A stretch of DNA of 64,000 nucleotides from Gigaspora rosea (GCA_003550325.1 QKWP01000073.1:256233-320232); one strand, 5' to 3'; shown: positions 1 to 10,924, counted from the stretch's first letter. Translations and numbers: made by a program. The notes: a model not told the origin generated them from the sequence alone.

Positions 1-540
1 TTTTAGCTTGCAACACAGTTAAAGTTTTTTAAATATCTTAGGGTTATATATTTTCTTTGTGTTTGTTATTTGTTTTTTCTTGTATTGTACAGTTTTTTGT
101 ATATATTAACCAATATTTCTTTTTTAGATCTATTGGTATTGTCATTATTCTTTACAAAAAACAGTCAAAATTGAACTTGCTAAAAATAAGCAATTTAACA
201 GTACTGATAATGTACTATTAAAATACAAACTTTTGCAAATATAAGTAATTTATTAGCATTTTATTACTATAATTTAATCTTTTAAATATATTTGTCAATT
301 ATTATGCTAATAAAATGCTAGTATTAGCAATATGTTATCAATATTTTAGTAATAATAAAGGCCTAAAAATTACTATTATTTAGCCAATTTATTAGGTATT
401 TAAAAGTGCTAATAATGAAATAACCTTGCAATAAATTATTAAATCTACTAACATATTACTAATAATGTACTATATATTGCTTATTATTGGCAAATAATTG
501 CATATTTCGAAATTGTCGGATTTTTGTAAAGTTTGTGTAG
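1..540. other. AT-rich intergenic sequence
   Basis: Very AT-rich sequence with short repeated words such as TTAGCAAT, TTATTAG and TAATAATGTACTA on both strands. I see no coding signal, RNA gene or clear element end in it. It abuts the inverted-repeat element that starts at 541. Confidence 0.5.
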
Positions 541-1449
541 TACTTTACTGAAACTTAAAAAAAAGTATATATGTTTTTATAATAAAATAATAATATTTTG
601 AAAATATAATAAATATGCTTTTATATAAAAAAATATTTTAATAATATTTTTATAATATATTAATAATATAATAAAAATTTTAAAAATAAAATAAAAATTT
701 AAATCTGTTTTAAAAATATTATAAAATTATTATAAAAACATTATTATGATATTTTAAAAATAGTTTAAAATAAATTGTTTAAAAATATTTTAAAATATTA
801 TTTTAATATTATTAAAAATATTATAAAAACATTATTATTATTATTTAAAAATAACTTAAAATAAACTTTTAAAAATGTTTTTAATACATTATTAAAAATA
901 TTGTAAAAATATTATTATTATATTTTAAAAAAAAATTTAAATAATTTTTTTAAAATATTTTTAAAACATTATTTTAATATTATTAAAAATATTATAAAAA
1001 CATTATTATTATATTTTAAAAATATATTAAAATAAGTTTTTTAAAAATATTTTTTAAACCAAAATTATTTTTAAAAAATGCTTATATCTCGTAATTTTGC
1101 TTATGAAACCATCCTTTGTATTTTAACAAAAAATCTTTTTTGCAAGATTTTGGGGTAAACACATTTGTCTAAATCATTATATTATTGATTTGTTTTATTT
1201 ATATTATATTTAATATTATAAAATATATTATAATATAATATATTTATATAATATAAATATTTATATTATACTATAAATATGAAATTTATTTAGTTTAATA
1301 ATGTTTTAAAAATGTTTTTATTAATATATATTATTTATATTATTATTATTAACTTATAACTAGTAATTATTATGTTTTTTAAAATATAATAAAAACATAA
1401 TAGATATATAATCATAATATTTTTAATTTTTTATAGTTTCAGTAAAGTA
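541..1449. mobile_element. AT-rich element with 15-bp terminal inverted repeats
   Basis: The 15-mer TACTTTACTGAAACT (541-555) is repeated as its exact reverse complement at 1435-1449. The outermost TA on each side would serve as a Tc1/mariner-type TA duplication. Between the ends lie ~880 bp of almost pure A/T built from near repeats of TTTTAAAAATATTATAAAAACATTATTATTA. No ORF is present, so this would be a non-autonomous element; the class is inferred from the TA only. Confidence 0.5.
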
Positions 1450-1540
1450 GAATAATTTATCATTAGCTTTATCATTTGTACAATATATTGTATGTTTTAT
1501 TTGTTGCATTGATAGTGGTATCATAGCTATTTTCAACCTA

Positions 1541-1714
1541 CAGTCAAACCCTACAATAGTCATATGCCAAAATCAGATTTCTATGTACCTATTGCGAGAT
1601 TTTGACTAAAGCGAGCTAAAATTTATATATAGTATATATAATTAAATAGGAAAATTAAGGTAACTATAGCGAAATTGTGACTAATGCGAATATGACTATT
1701 GCAGGGTTTGATTG
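1541..1714. mobile_element. Short TIR element, CAGTCAAACC family (pogo/Tc1-type MITE), copy 1
   Basis: It starts CAGTCAAACCCTACAATAGT and ends with the imperfect inverse ACTATTGCAGGGTTTGATTG. The left flank is TA and the right flank is TG, which suggests a decayed TA duplication. Length 174 bp, non-coding. Related elements with CAGTC ends and TA flanks lie at 10925-11121 and 49767-49942. It interrupts repeat unit A. Confidence 0.75.
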
Positions 1715-1791
1715 TGCCATATATTCATGATATTTTATTAGTAGAATTCACCCACTTGGCAATATAACAGCTAGGTTATCATACAGGTACT

Positions 1792-2682
1792 TAGAGGCCT
1801 GATCCTATATTCAAATATTCACTGAATAGGACACCAGACATCTAGTATAGAGGTCATACTTGTTTTTTTTTTTAGCAAAAACCTCTAAAAATTAAAAAGC
1901 AAAAAAAACAGTTTTTGCCAATTATCCTGGCATCCAGTAAACCAATTTGAACAAACTTTTTTTAAAATGAAGCTCTCAGTGAGGCACATCTAACAAAAAA
2001 AGTCCATTCAATTCTGATTACTAGATCAAAAGTTATTTAAACAAATATATTTTGTTATTTTCAGCAAATTGGGTCAAAATTGGTCAAAATCCAGTTATAA
2101 CCTATATGAGAGATGCCTGGGTCCTCACTGAATATTTGAATATTTGAATATATAAAATTTTCACTAAATGAATATTCGAATATTTAAAAATTTCACTAAA
2201 TATATTCATTGAATATTCATTAAATATGTATATATTAAAAGTAGCTAATTTTGATATTAATAATCAAATATAATTAGCTATTTTTGTATAATAAATCCTA
2301 ATTAGTTAAAAAAAATACATATAACTAATTTTTTTATATATTAAATACCAAATTTTTTGAATATATATAAACTTTAAAATATTATAACTTTTATAATTAT
2401 AAATTAAATAAATACCTACTTTAACAAAATTGTAGTTTTGAATTAAAACAACAAATCTCTTAAAGAGATTTTTGTTAAAATTTTTTTTTTTGAGTTATAC
2501 TACTTTATATTTTATATATAAATATTAAATTTTTTGATCTTTAGTACTATATTTAATATTCAATAAATATTCAGTGAATATTTATTAAATATTTTCAAAA
2601 TTTTTAAATGAATATTTGAATATTAAAAAGATTGACCAAATGAATATTTAAAAACTTATTTTTTGAACGAGTAAGATCTCTA
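1792..2682. mobile_element. hAT-type MITE, TAGAGGYCTGA family, copy 1
   Basis: It begins TAGAGGCCTGATC and ends GTAAGATCTCTA, flanked by an 8-bp direct duplication CAGGTACT (1784-1791 and 2683-2690). The 8-bp duplication and TAG...CTA ends are the hAT pattern. Its body consists of iterated ATATTCGAATATTC and ATTCAGTGAATATT words that can fold back. A second hAT-type MITE (1828-2125) is inserted in it. Copy 2 is at 22515-22890. Confidence 0.8.
1828..2125. mobile_element. hAT-type MITE, AGGACCCCGGACAT family, copy 1
   Basis: Ends are AGGACACCAGACAT and ATGCCTGGGTCCT, flanked by the 8-bp duplication CACTGAAT (1820-1827 and 2126-2133). It is 298 bp and non-coding. Its body aligns along its length with copy 2 (10237-10533). 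It is nested in the larger hAT-type MITE at 1792-2682. Confidence 0.82.
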
Positions 2683-2699
2683 CAGGTACTTCCACCTAA

Positions 2700-3582
2700 T
2701 TGTCCGAAGTGAAGCGAAGGACTTTTAGTTTCTTCGTATCATGATACAAAAGTTAGTTTCTTGATGCATTATATATTAAAATATCAAAAACGCAATTTCG
2801 CACTTTCCGTCTGTCCACTTATTAAATTATTTTAATTGGCCAATTTATAAAATTGATAATAACTTTTGATCTACTAGTCCGTTTTGGATGATTTAACTAT
2901 CAAAATGTTTGTCTCGATAAGACGATTCTAACAAGCCCAAAATCGTTAAAATCCGATCACAGGATCCCAAGATCGTTCATTACTAAGTAAATTTTTTTAC
3001 TATTGAATAACTTTTGATCTACTAGGCTGTTTTGGATGATTTAACTACCAAAATGTTCGTCTCAGTGAGACAATTCTAACAAGCCCAAAATCGTTAAATT
3101 CCAATTATAGGATCCAAAGATCGATAAAGATTATCAATAATGATTGATAAATCTTTATCGATCTCTGGATCCTGTGATTTGAATTTAACGATTTTGGTCT
3201 TGTTAGAATCGTCTTACTGAGTCGAACATTTTGGTAGTTAAATCATTCAAAACAGCCTGGTTGATCAAAAGTTATTCAATAGTAAAAAAATTTACTTAGT
3301 GATGAATGATCTTGGGATCCTGTGATTAAATTTTAACAATTTTGGGCTTGTTAGAATTATCTCATCGAGACGAACATTTTGATAGTTAAATCATCCAAAA
3401 CGGACCAGTGGATTAAATGTTATTATTAATTCCATAAATTAGAACATATATAAAATTTATAGTACAAGAAATAAAATTGAGTTTTAGACAAACAATGCTA
3501 TGCTTTTATCTAGTAAATAGCAAACTTTTTAATTATTAAATTTATATAAATATTTAGCTTCGGACAAACAATGCTATGCATT
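2700..3582. mobile_element. Foldback insert with ~280-bp inverted arms
   Basis: The insert interrupts repeat unit A. It starts near TGTCCGAAGTGAAGCGAAGG and ends near CTTCGGACAAACAATGC. The core is a long palindrome: arm 2856-3140 and its inverse 3149-3432, centred near 3145. Each arm is itself a tandem duplication of the block TTTTGATCTACTAG...GATTCTAACAAGCCC. The same block recurs near 7740-7860, 8400-8690, 9105-9230, 18340-18640 and, diverged, 53250-53300 and 62030-62090. The outer boundaries are approximate. Confidence 0.6.
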
Positions 3583-3896
3583 TACCTAGTAGATACTTTG
3601 TGCAGATAAGTTTATTCACTAAGAAGAATCACTAAGATATTATTAGGTTAAAGCCAACTTTACTATTATGAGTATAAAAAGCTAGGCACTTCCTCTTTGG
3701 GATTGATGCCTTATATTTTAACTACTATTTACTTTTGTATTACTGATTATTACATAATTATTTATGTATCATTCATGCAATTAATTATTAGACTTTTAAT
3801 TAAAGTCATGCAAGTTCTAAAATCACTGATCATGCTATTCCCAGGTTCCGATTAGTACCATGAAATTCCAGGGTAATGATTTCAACTGTGACATGA

Positions 3897-4176
3897 TCTA
3901 GACCTCCCGGAACTTTCTTCAATCCAATACAAAATCCAAATTGTCTAATACAAACTATTTTTTTAACCTAATACTAATTCAATTATATAAAGAAATAAAT
4001 AAATATATAAAATAATAATTCAATGTTTGGCTCTACACTAACAAAAATTTTTTTTTACGCTTACTTTGGCATCCATACTGCCAACTGTCCATAATTACAC
4101 TTACTTTGGTACCCTTTACTGACTGTATATAATCAAGACCATACTTCAGTATTCATATTACCGACTGTCATAATTT
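3897..4176. other. Intergenic, no feature recognised
   Basis: About 280 bp of AT-rich sequence with two similar short blocks (CTTACTTTGG near 4071 and 4101). No ORF, TIR or RNA gene seen. Confidence 0.4.
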
Positions 4177-4356
4177 AGGACCCTGAAATATATATAGATA
4201 GGTCAGATATGAGTTTGCTTATTTTTGAGGTTTTTATGCAGATCTTTTCTATTTATAGTAATTTTTTTTGCTTATTTTTGAAGTTTTTCTCGCAGATCTT
4301 TCCTTTTTTAGTAACCCTATAATTAATCTAACCAATCTATGTATATTTCGGTTTCT
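4177..4356. mobile_element. hAT-type MITE, AGGACCCYGRAAT family, copy 1
   Basis: It begins AGGACCCTGAAATATA and ends TATATTTCGGTTTCT, with 8-bp duplication CATAATTT at 4169-4176 and 4357-4364. Length 180 bp. The body aligns with copy 2 at 19656-19834. Its tip resembles the AGGACCCCGGACAT family, so both may have used the same transposase. Confidence 0.82.
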
Positions 4357-4527
4357 CATAATTTCCTTAATTATATTTTACTTTGGTATTCATAATACTA
4401 ACTGTTTATAATTTAATTGCTTGTTTACAAATCTAATTGTTCAGCACATAAGTCACATGTATTATGTGTACCTGACGTTTTGTTTTCTGTTTTTAGCATC
4501 AATATAGAGATCTTAGTTCTTTGTTTA

Positions 4528-5054
4528 GGGGGCATCCATAAATAACATTATGTACCCCCTCATAGTAGCGCTGGACCCCCTTTACTATATAAAAAAATTT
4601 TTTCAAAATCCGTATATTTATATATATAATTTTACAAAAACTTGAATATATTGTGACAAAGTGATCCGATTTGGATGATTTAGGTACCATTCGATTCGTC
4701 TCAGTAAGACGAAATCAATGATACCAAAATCATTTCATTTGTACCACTGGATCAATAGTTATTTACAAAAAACCATTGATTTTTTAGTAATTTTATAAGA
4801 AAACATAATAACCAATAGTATTTAGGCAATAAAATTTGATCAAGTAATCCAAATGAAATGAAATTAGTACCATTCGACTCCTCTCACTGAGACGAATCGA
4901 ATGGTGCCAAAATTATTAAATTTGGACTACTGAATCAATTTTTAGCCAATTTTTTCTAAAAAAATTATGTTATATTTTTTTGACCCCCTACTTATTGAAA
5001 AAACGTTATCGTTCGTCCAACCCCCTCTTGTATAACGTTATTTATGAATGCCCC
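4528..5054. mobile_element. TIR element with GGGG tips and TTA flanks (PIF/Harbinger-like)
   Basis: Left end GGGGGCATCCATAAATAAC and right end GTTATTTATGAATGCCCC are inverse copies, flanked by TTA on both sides (4525-4527 and 5055-5057). Inside are two inverted arms (about 4650-4770 and 4815-4940) containing GATTTGGATGATTTAGGTAC and GACGAATCGAATGG words. No transposase ORF. Class assignment rests on the TTA duplication. Confidence 0.65.
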
Positions 5055-5059
5055 TTATA

Positions 5060-6420
5060 ATAATATCCAACATTATTCATCCTATTGGCATTTTTCGCAC
5101 TGCAATTTCCAACTTTGGTGCATTTTAAATTCTATTCAAATACCTGTTTTATATTTTTTCCACTTTCATTAAACTCAATCTTGTCATTCTCCATTCTATT
5201 ACAAACTTCATTTTGATGCATTTATCAACATTGTACGATCATTTGGTAGAATCCATTTCAGTTTTTATTCCACTAACACAATCTATCTTCCAATTATAAC
5301 TTTTCAGGTTTCTAGTTCTTACCCTTCAGCTATTAGGTATTTTCTTTCTTTTAAATCCTTTTCTGTTAACTTTATTGCATTAACACTCCTAATTTTTCCT
5401 TCTCATTAGGGCAGTGTCATTAATCACCTGATTATTTTTTATCAGAGGCCTACCCCCCTTTTTCTTAATATATAAATAGTCAGGTTCTTATATATAATTT
5501 CAACTTTTTTTACTCCCCTCCCCCCTAAAAAATCACCTGATTTTTGTTACTCCCCTNGTCATTAATCATCTGATTATTTTTTATTAGAGACCTACCCCCC
5601 TCCCTCTTTCTTAATATAAATATAGTCAGGTTCTTATATATAATTTCAACTTTTTTTACTCCCCTCCCCCCTAAAAAATCACCTGATTTTTGTTACTCCC
5701 CTTATAGTTCATTGATTCATCTACAACACATTTAATATCCACAAGCCTGTTTTTCTTCAATCATCATTATTTATTATATGATTCTTATCCATCGCTAGTC
5801 TATTTAGGACATTTTCATCATCTGGAATCACAAACGTTACCTTTTTATGACCTGATTCGATCATAACTACATTGACTATTTTTTTACTAAAAATTGCATC
5901 TTGTTTTCGCAACCCATAGTTTTTCATCAGAACTCAAATCATGCACGATATAAAAGGCTTAATTTATACTAACACTACATACTACAACTTTAATGTCAAA
6001 AATGTATCCAACAATTTTACAACTTATAAAATCATCCTTGTTCATATATTTCCAGTTGAGGACCTCTTTTTTTCGCATACTTTATGCTCATCTTGTTCAC
6101 ACTTGAACTAAATCTAATTGATGCTTTTATTTCTTTTCCATTTATCTTCACAAATCTTTCTATTATGCCAACACCAATTTTACTTTTTTCTTTTATATGT
6201 TCAACTTTTTCTTTATTACTTTCAATATCTATCCATTTTATATTAGCGCAACCATTACCAATTCGGTATTCTTTTGTACAAGACCTAGCAAGATAATTTG
6301 GTTTCTGACAGTTATAACATAGCTGAGATCTTTAATGTTTTACTTGCATTGTCTTTAAGTTATTCACAACCTCCTTTATTACTAACTCAATTATCTTTTT
6401 AATCAAAGGTACCAAACGAT
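5060..6420 (-). pseudogene. Decayed LTR-retrotransposon gag/protease remnant
   Basis: Reading the minus strand from ~6350 down, a retroviral-type zinc knuckle is visible as C-x2-C-x4-Y-x4-C: the histidine is replaced by tyrosine, a single C-to-T change. It is followed by ~70 residues and a retropepsin-like stretch (residues INGKEIKA...SSSVNKMS) in which the catalytic aspartate position is changed. Further down (to ~5710) are VVNVVMIESG-like stretches typical of the end of the protease domain, with stops and frameshifts. The remnant is then cut by two MITE copies (5409-5701), and weak similarity continues to ~5060. Neither LTR nor reverse transcriptase was found. Not functional. Confidence 0.6.
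5409..5701. mobile_element. Two abutting copies of a ~148-bp TTA-flanked MITE (family I), joined at an N
   Basis: Each copy runs from GGGCAGTGTCATTAATCACC to CACCTGATTTTTGTTACTCC. The outer flanks are TTA (5406-5408 and 5702-5704). A single N at 5557 separates copy a from copy b, and copy b lacks its first few bases. The pair may be a real tandem insertion or an assembly join. Other copies of the family: 6459-6605, 6919-7066, 22169-22319, 39769-39911. Confidence 0.75.
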
Positions 6421-6458
6421 TTGTGTTTTTTATTTTCTTGATTTTCTTATAATTGTTA

Positions 6459-6605
6459 GGGCAATGTCATTAATCACCTGATTATTTTTTATCAGAGGCC
6501 TACCTCCTCCCTATTTTTTAATATACATTAGTCAGGTTCTTATATATAATTTCAACTTTTTTTGACCCCCCCCCCTAGAAAATCACCTGATTTTTGTTAT
6601 TCTCT
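6459..6605. mobile_element. MITE family I copy
   Basis: Same ends as the 5409 copies (GGGCAATGTCATTAATCACC ... CACCTGATTTTTGTTATTCT). TTA lies at 6456-6458; the right flank has drifted to TTTA. Non-coding. Confidence 0.75.
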
Positions 6606-6758
6606 TTATACATTCACTTTTTAACTTACACTTGAAATACAGCTTTTGCCTCCCTTAATTCTCCAATAATACTTTGTGTTTTTACTAAGACTTACACTTT
6701 GATATTAATAATCAACTTTATAGTGTCTAACGAAAGTATTATTTCTATTCAGGTTCTT
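6606..6758. other. Short intergenic stretch
   Basis: AT-rich, no recognised feature. Confidence 0.3.
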
Positions 6759-6918
6759 GTATCATGGCTATTTCCAACCTGATATGTATTCATAATGTTT
6801 TATTAGTAGACTTTACTCACTTAGCAATATAGCAACTAGTGTATCATATAGGTACTTTTATCTAATAGATTCTTTATGCAAATAAGGTTATTTACTAAGA
6901 AGAATAACTAAGATATTA

Positions 6919-7066
6919 GGGGAGTACCAAAAATCAGATAATTTTTTAGAGGGGAGGGAGTAAAAAAAGTTGAAATTATATATAAGAACCTGACTATATA
7001 TAGATTAAGAAAAAGGGAGGGGTAGGCATCTGATAAAAAATAATCAGGTGATTAATGTCATGGCCC
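6919..7066. mobile_element. MITE family I copy, reversed
   Basis: GGGGAGTACCAAAAATCAG ... ATTAATGTCATGGCCC, flanked by TTA (6916-6918 and 7067-7069). Repeat unit A copy 1 near 3640 (AAGATATTATTAGGTTAAAG) is the empty site, which supports the TTA duplication. Confidence 0.82.
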
Positions 7067-7914
7067 TTATCTAATTAAAGCCAACTTCGCTATTATGAGT
7101 ATAAAAGGCTAGGCATTTTCCCCATACCTTATATTTTAACTACTATTTACTTTTGTGTTAGGGAGCTTCCAGAAATTAGCTGATTTCTAGGTGGGTGGGT
7201 GGGTCAGCTAAAGTATTAGATGTAATTACTGCCAAAATTTTATAATTCCGGCCAAAGCTACAAAATTATTTTTGACCAAAATTATAGATTTATTAAGGGT
7301 GCTAACATTTATTAAGTAATATTTTAGGGGTGGAGGGTCAAAAAAATTTTATCTTAGTTAAATTTGATTGGCTAAAATTCTATTTATAGATCTTACCTAG
7401 GGGTGGGGGTAAACCTATACATGTTGGCAAAATCCCGACTTACTATAGTTTGGGATTTGTCCGTCATCCCAAATCCCAAATCCCAAATTCTAGTATAACT
7501 AATATCTCAAAAACTTTATTAATAATCTTTATTTAAACAAATCATATATATTCTTATAGTTATAAATAATATATTTACAAAATATTAAGATTATTTATTT
7601 GATTTAATCTTTTATAAATAGCAATTGTTTTTTTATTATTTGGAATTTGTCCGGGTTTTGCCAGCATGTATAGGGTAAACCCCTATAGTAAATAGATATT
7701 AGGTAATAAATATCACATTCTAATAATATTTAATAATTAATAACTTTTGATCTGCTAGACCAAATTTGATGATTCAACTACCAAATGATCCTCTCAACAA
7801 GAGGATTCTAGTGAGCCCAAAATTGTTAAAATCCAATCACAGGATTCTGTGATCGGAATAGATTTGTATTACTATAAAAGTTCTATAATTTATTAAATAA
7901 TTGAATTTAATATT

Positions 7915-8351
7915 TTTGCGCATGTGTGTTGTAGCGCACCTCATATAATTTGGTGTAGTATGAAATTAAAACAACCAAAATAACCCATTTTTTTTGTTAG
8001 TTAGGGTTAGGGTAAGGTTAGAATTATAGATGCTTGACGAAACTATTTTGTCTGACGAAACTATAAGTTTTGTCATAGTTTCATTACTGATGAAATGACG
8101 AAATTATTATGTTTCGTGAGTTTCATTAGACATTATTAGTTAGAATAGTGTATAGGCAAGAAAAAGGGTTTTATAGTATAAAATTGCAAGGATTTTTTTT
8201 GTTAGAGCACGAAGAGTGGTTTCATAAGCAAAATTATAAGCCACAGACGATTTTTTAAAAGATCATTATTTTTTCTCAATTTTATGTTACACCTGATCCT
8301 ACGATCTGATTGGTTTATCAGATGGGTGCGTTACAACGCATATGCGCTAAA
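7915..8351. mobile_element. TIR element with TTTGCGCATRTGYGTTGTA ends
   Basis: Left end TTTGCGCATGTGTGTTGTAG and right-end inverse TTTAGCGCATATGCGTTGTA form ~25-bp imperfect inverted repeats. The body contains a degenerate TTAGGG-like tract (7996-8020) and the sentence TTTCATAAGCAAAATTATAA, which recurs at 8900, 15670, 17940 and 19490 in similar elements. Non-coding. Confidence 0.55.
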
Positions 8352-8362
8352 TTATATACCTA

Positions 8363-8704
8363 AATAATTATACCCTATTTATAGTAACGCAAATTTATTT
8401 CGATCTTAGGATCCTGTGATTGGATTTTAACAATTTTGGACTTGTTAGAATACTCTTATTGAGAGGATCATTTTGGTAGTAAAATTATCAAAATCGGCCC
8501 AGTAGATCAGAAGTTATTAACAATTAAATATTAAATTTTAATTGTTAATAACTTCTGATCTACTAGGCCGATTTCAATGATTTTACTACCAAAATGATCA
8601 TCTCAATGAGAGGATTCTAACAAGCCCAAAATCGTTAAAATCCAATCACAGGATCCTAAGATCGAAATAAATTTGTGTTACTATAAATGGGGTATAATTA
8701 TTTA
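8363..8704. repeat. Palindrome with ~165-bp arms
   Basis: Arm 8363-8530 and its inverse 8538-8704 pair almost throughout (CCTATTTATAGTAACGCAAA against its complement; AGGATCCTGTGATTGGATTT against its complement). It is built from the same TTTTGATCTACTAG block as the palindrome at 2856-3432. Confidence 0.7.
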
Positions 8705-9237
8705 ATCGGTAATTATAAAATGCATTTATAGGTAAATTAGATTTGCAAATTCGTGTAACAAAACAAAAAAATAAACTTTTATAAAACAAAAAATAAATTT
8801 TTATTACCTTAAAGTCAGAGTAAGACCTGGGATAAAGCAGGAAGCATAGTTTATACCAAAATTTAGCAAGAAATTTTTTTATTAGAGCCCCAAAGGCGGT
8901 TTCATAAGCAAAATTTTAGTTATGAATGTTTTTTTTAAAAAATAAACAAAAAAACAAAATTTTATGTGACACCTGATCTTAAATTTTGATTGGCTATTCT
9001 AATAGTTTTGTGTAATATAGTATTCAACACCATAAATGTATTTTAGTAGCCCTGTTATTTAATAGATTATAAAACTTTTATAGTAACACAAATCTATTCC
9101 AATTACAGGATCCTGTGATTGGATTTTAACAATTTTGGGCTCACTAGAATCCTCTTGTTGAGAGGATCATTTTGGTAGTTGAATCATCAAATTTGGTTTA
9201 GTAGATCAAAAGTTATTTACAATTAAATGTTATATTT

Positions 9238-9240
<3 letters not shown>

Positions 9241-9269
<29 letters not shown>

Positions 9270-9972
9270 GGTTTAATGGCCGGCTACTTTGGCTGACGGT
9301 TTTATTGAATATTTGTAATATTTGTTACATGAATGAGTGTACAACTAGCCACATGTGCACTTTTGGTGCCTAATTTAAGTAGTCCGCCCGAAGGTTCTAC
9401 ACTAGCTGTTATACCTGCAGACCAACTACGGGACCTGCCTATTTAAACTCTCTGACTCATGCTTCTCCTATTACTATCTTACCTAAGCCAATATATATTA
9501 TGGCTTTTCTAGGCTTATTCACAATAGCCACCGACTTTAGGGCTACTTTACCCTCGTAGAAATTGCCAGTCACTTACAAGAATATGTCCCATATCATATA
9601 ACTATCGTGGTCTTCAGTAACTTGCGCCGAGGCCATATCGTTACCTACATTGCCCTTATAAGGTTCATTCCGACCCCAGTACGACCTTATTTTGGTAGCA
9701 CCATTAGATCTTCTCTACCTCCTTACTCGGGACTTGCCAAACAGGTTTCTGTTTTTCTGGTTCCCTGGATTTGCGGTATAACAAATACCATTGCGCTCGA
9801 AAGCTCCCATTCACGATGGTAGAACCAAGGTTACAGGTTTCATACCCAACCAATCTGAGTCACAGTTACCAAACACATGTTTCTTTTTCATTATCGTCAC
9901 CAGTGGGATTTGAACTCTTAACCTGTCGCTTGGGGGATGACAACTTGGCAACTTCTCTAAGTCACCACACCC
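9241..9972 (-). mobile_element. tRNA-headed polyadenylated retroposon (SINE-like), minus strand
   Basis: A 29-base T run (9241-9269) is the poly(A) tail on the minus strand. The insert is flanked by a 10-bp direct duplication TATATTTAAC (9231-9240 and 9973-9982). The minus-strand 5' end (9972 to ~9893) looks tRNA-derived: a box-B-like GAGTTCAAATCCC and a weaker box-A-like TGACTTAGAGAAG. The body is markedly less AT-rich than its surroundings. At ~730 bp it is long for a SINE. No reverse transcriptase is present. The ORFs through it have no recognisable product. Confidence 0.72.
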
Positions 9973-10236
9973 TATATTTAACTTTTAATAATTGTAAAAT
10001 CTGTTTGCTAATTGGGGTATCAAGTGTGGGTGGGTGGGATAGGCTTATAGTAAACAAAAATCATCTGATTTCTGGAAGCTCCCTTACTGATTATTATATA
10101 ATTATTTATGCATTGTTCATGCAATCAATTGTTAGCTTTTTAATTAAAGTTATACAAGCTCCGAAATTACCAATTATGCTATTTCTAGGTTCTAATTGGC
10201 ACCACAAAATTCTGGAGCAATGATTTCAATTGCAAC

Positions 10237-10533
10237 AGGACCCCGGACATGTAGTACAGAGGTCATACGTTATGCATTTCAGCAAAAACCCCTGAAATTT
10301 GAAAAGCAAAAAATCAGTTTTTGGCAATTATCTTGGTATCCAGTAGTCCAATTTGAATGAACTTTTTTTAAAATGAAGCTCTCAGTAAGGCACATCAAAC
10401 AAAAAAAAGTTCAGTCAATTCTGATTACTGGATCAAAAGTTATTTAAATAAATAGATTTTGTTGTTTTCAGCAAATTGGGTCAAAATTGGCCAAAATCCA
10501 GTTATGACCTATATGAGAGATGTCCGGGGTCCT
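10237..10533. mobile_element. hAT-type MITE, AGGACCCCGGACAT family, copy 2
   Basis: Perfect 14-bp tips AGGACCCCGGACAT / ATGTCCGGGGTCCT, flanked by 8-bp duplication ATTGCAAC (10229-10236 and 10534-10541). Length 297 bp, versus 298 for copy 1 (1828-2125). Inserted in repeat unit A copy 2. Confidence 0.88.
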
Positions 10534-10924
10534 ATTGCAACAGTGGTTATTGTGATTTTGAGTATAAGTTGTTTATTTTAGATTTGTAAATTGCAAGAAA
10601 GTATAAAACTTGTTTTATGTTTTTCTCTTTTCTTTGTTTTGGGTTTGTTTTTATTTTTTTTGCTTTTACAATATTTTCTTTTTTTTTTGGTACTATTATA
10701 CAATACTTTTGTTGTTAGTATCACCATAATCAAAATAGTGAATTACTTTTATTTAGTTATTGATACTATTATTTTAACTTTGTAACTAGTATAACCTTGT
10801 TATAAAATTTTGTTAAGTCATTAGATTGGTTATGGTTAGAGTAAGTTAGAGTAAATTAGTAGCAGTTGTGTTGAATATTTAAAAAAAAGAGCAAGCAAAA
10901 ACAATAGCTAATATGAAGCAACTA

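Larger units (their letters stand above)
1519..3896. repeat. Dispersed repeat unit A, copy 1, split by insertions
   Basis: About 480 bp of unit A is present in pieces at 1519-1540, 1715-1791, 2683-2699 and ~3583-3896. It matches copy 2 (6759-10560) in the same order, including GTATCATAGCTATTT at the start, GAGTATAAAAAGCTAGGCA in the middle and AATGATTTCAACTG near the end. The breaks are a TA-type MITE (1541-1714), a hAT-type MITE (1792-2682) and a foldback insert (~2700-3582). The GTATAAAA motif is TATA-like, so the unit could be a solo LTR, but no TG...CA ends or flanking duplication were identified. Confidence 0.7.
7161..10083. mobile_element. 2.9 kb composite TIR element with TTA duplication
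   Basis: Termini GGGAGCTTCCAGAAAT and its inverse ATTTCTGGAAGCTCCC are flanked by TTA (7158-7160 and 10084-10086). The empty site is preserved in repeat unit A copy 1 at 3740-3742. The interior holds a smaller TIR element (7915-8351), a palindrome (8363-8704), more arms of the TTTTGATCTACTAG block, and a retroposon with poly(T) (9241-9972). No transposase is recognisable, so it is non-autonomous and enlarged by later insertions. A related element lies at 18216-19427. Confidence 0.8.
6759..10560. repeat. Dispersed repeat unit A, copy 2, split by three insertions
   Basis: Pieces at 6759-6918, 7067-7160, 10084-10236 and 10534-~10560 align with copy 1 (1519-3896). The interruptions are MITE family I (6919-7066), a 2.9 kb TTA element (7161-10083) and a hAT-type MITE (10237-10533). 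None of these three is at the matching site in copy 1, which therefore shows the pre-insertion sequence, for example TTTTGTATTACTGATTA at 3734-3750 for the 2.9 kb element. Confidence 0.8.

Noticed and set aside
9607-10223. Overlapping plus-strand ORFs of 71 and 150 codons
   Set aside because: They run through the antisense of the SINE-like retroposon and across its boundary into the host repeat. No recognisable domain.
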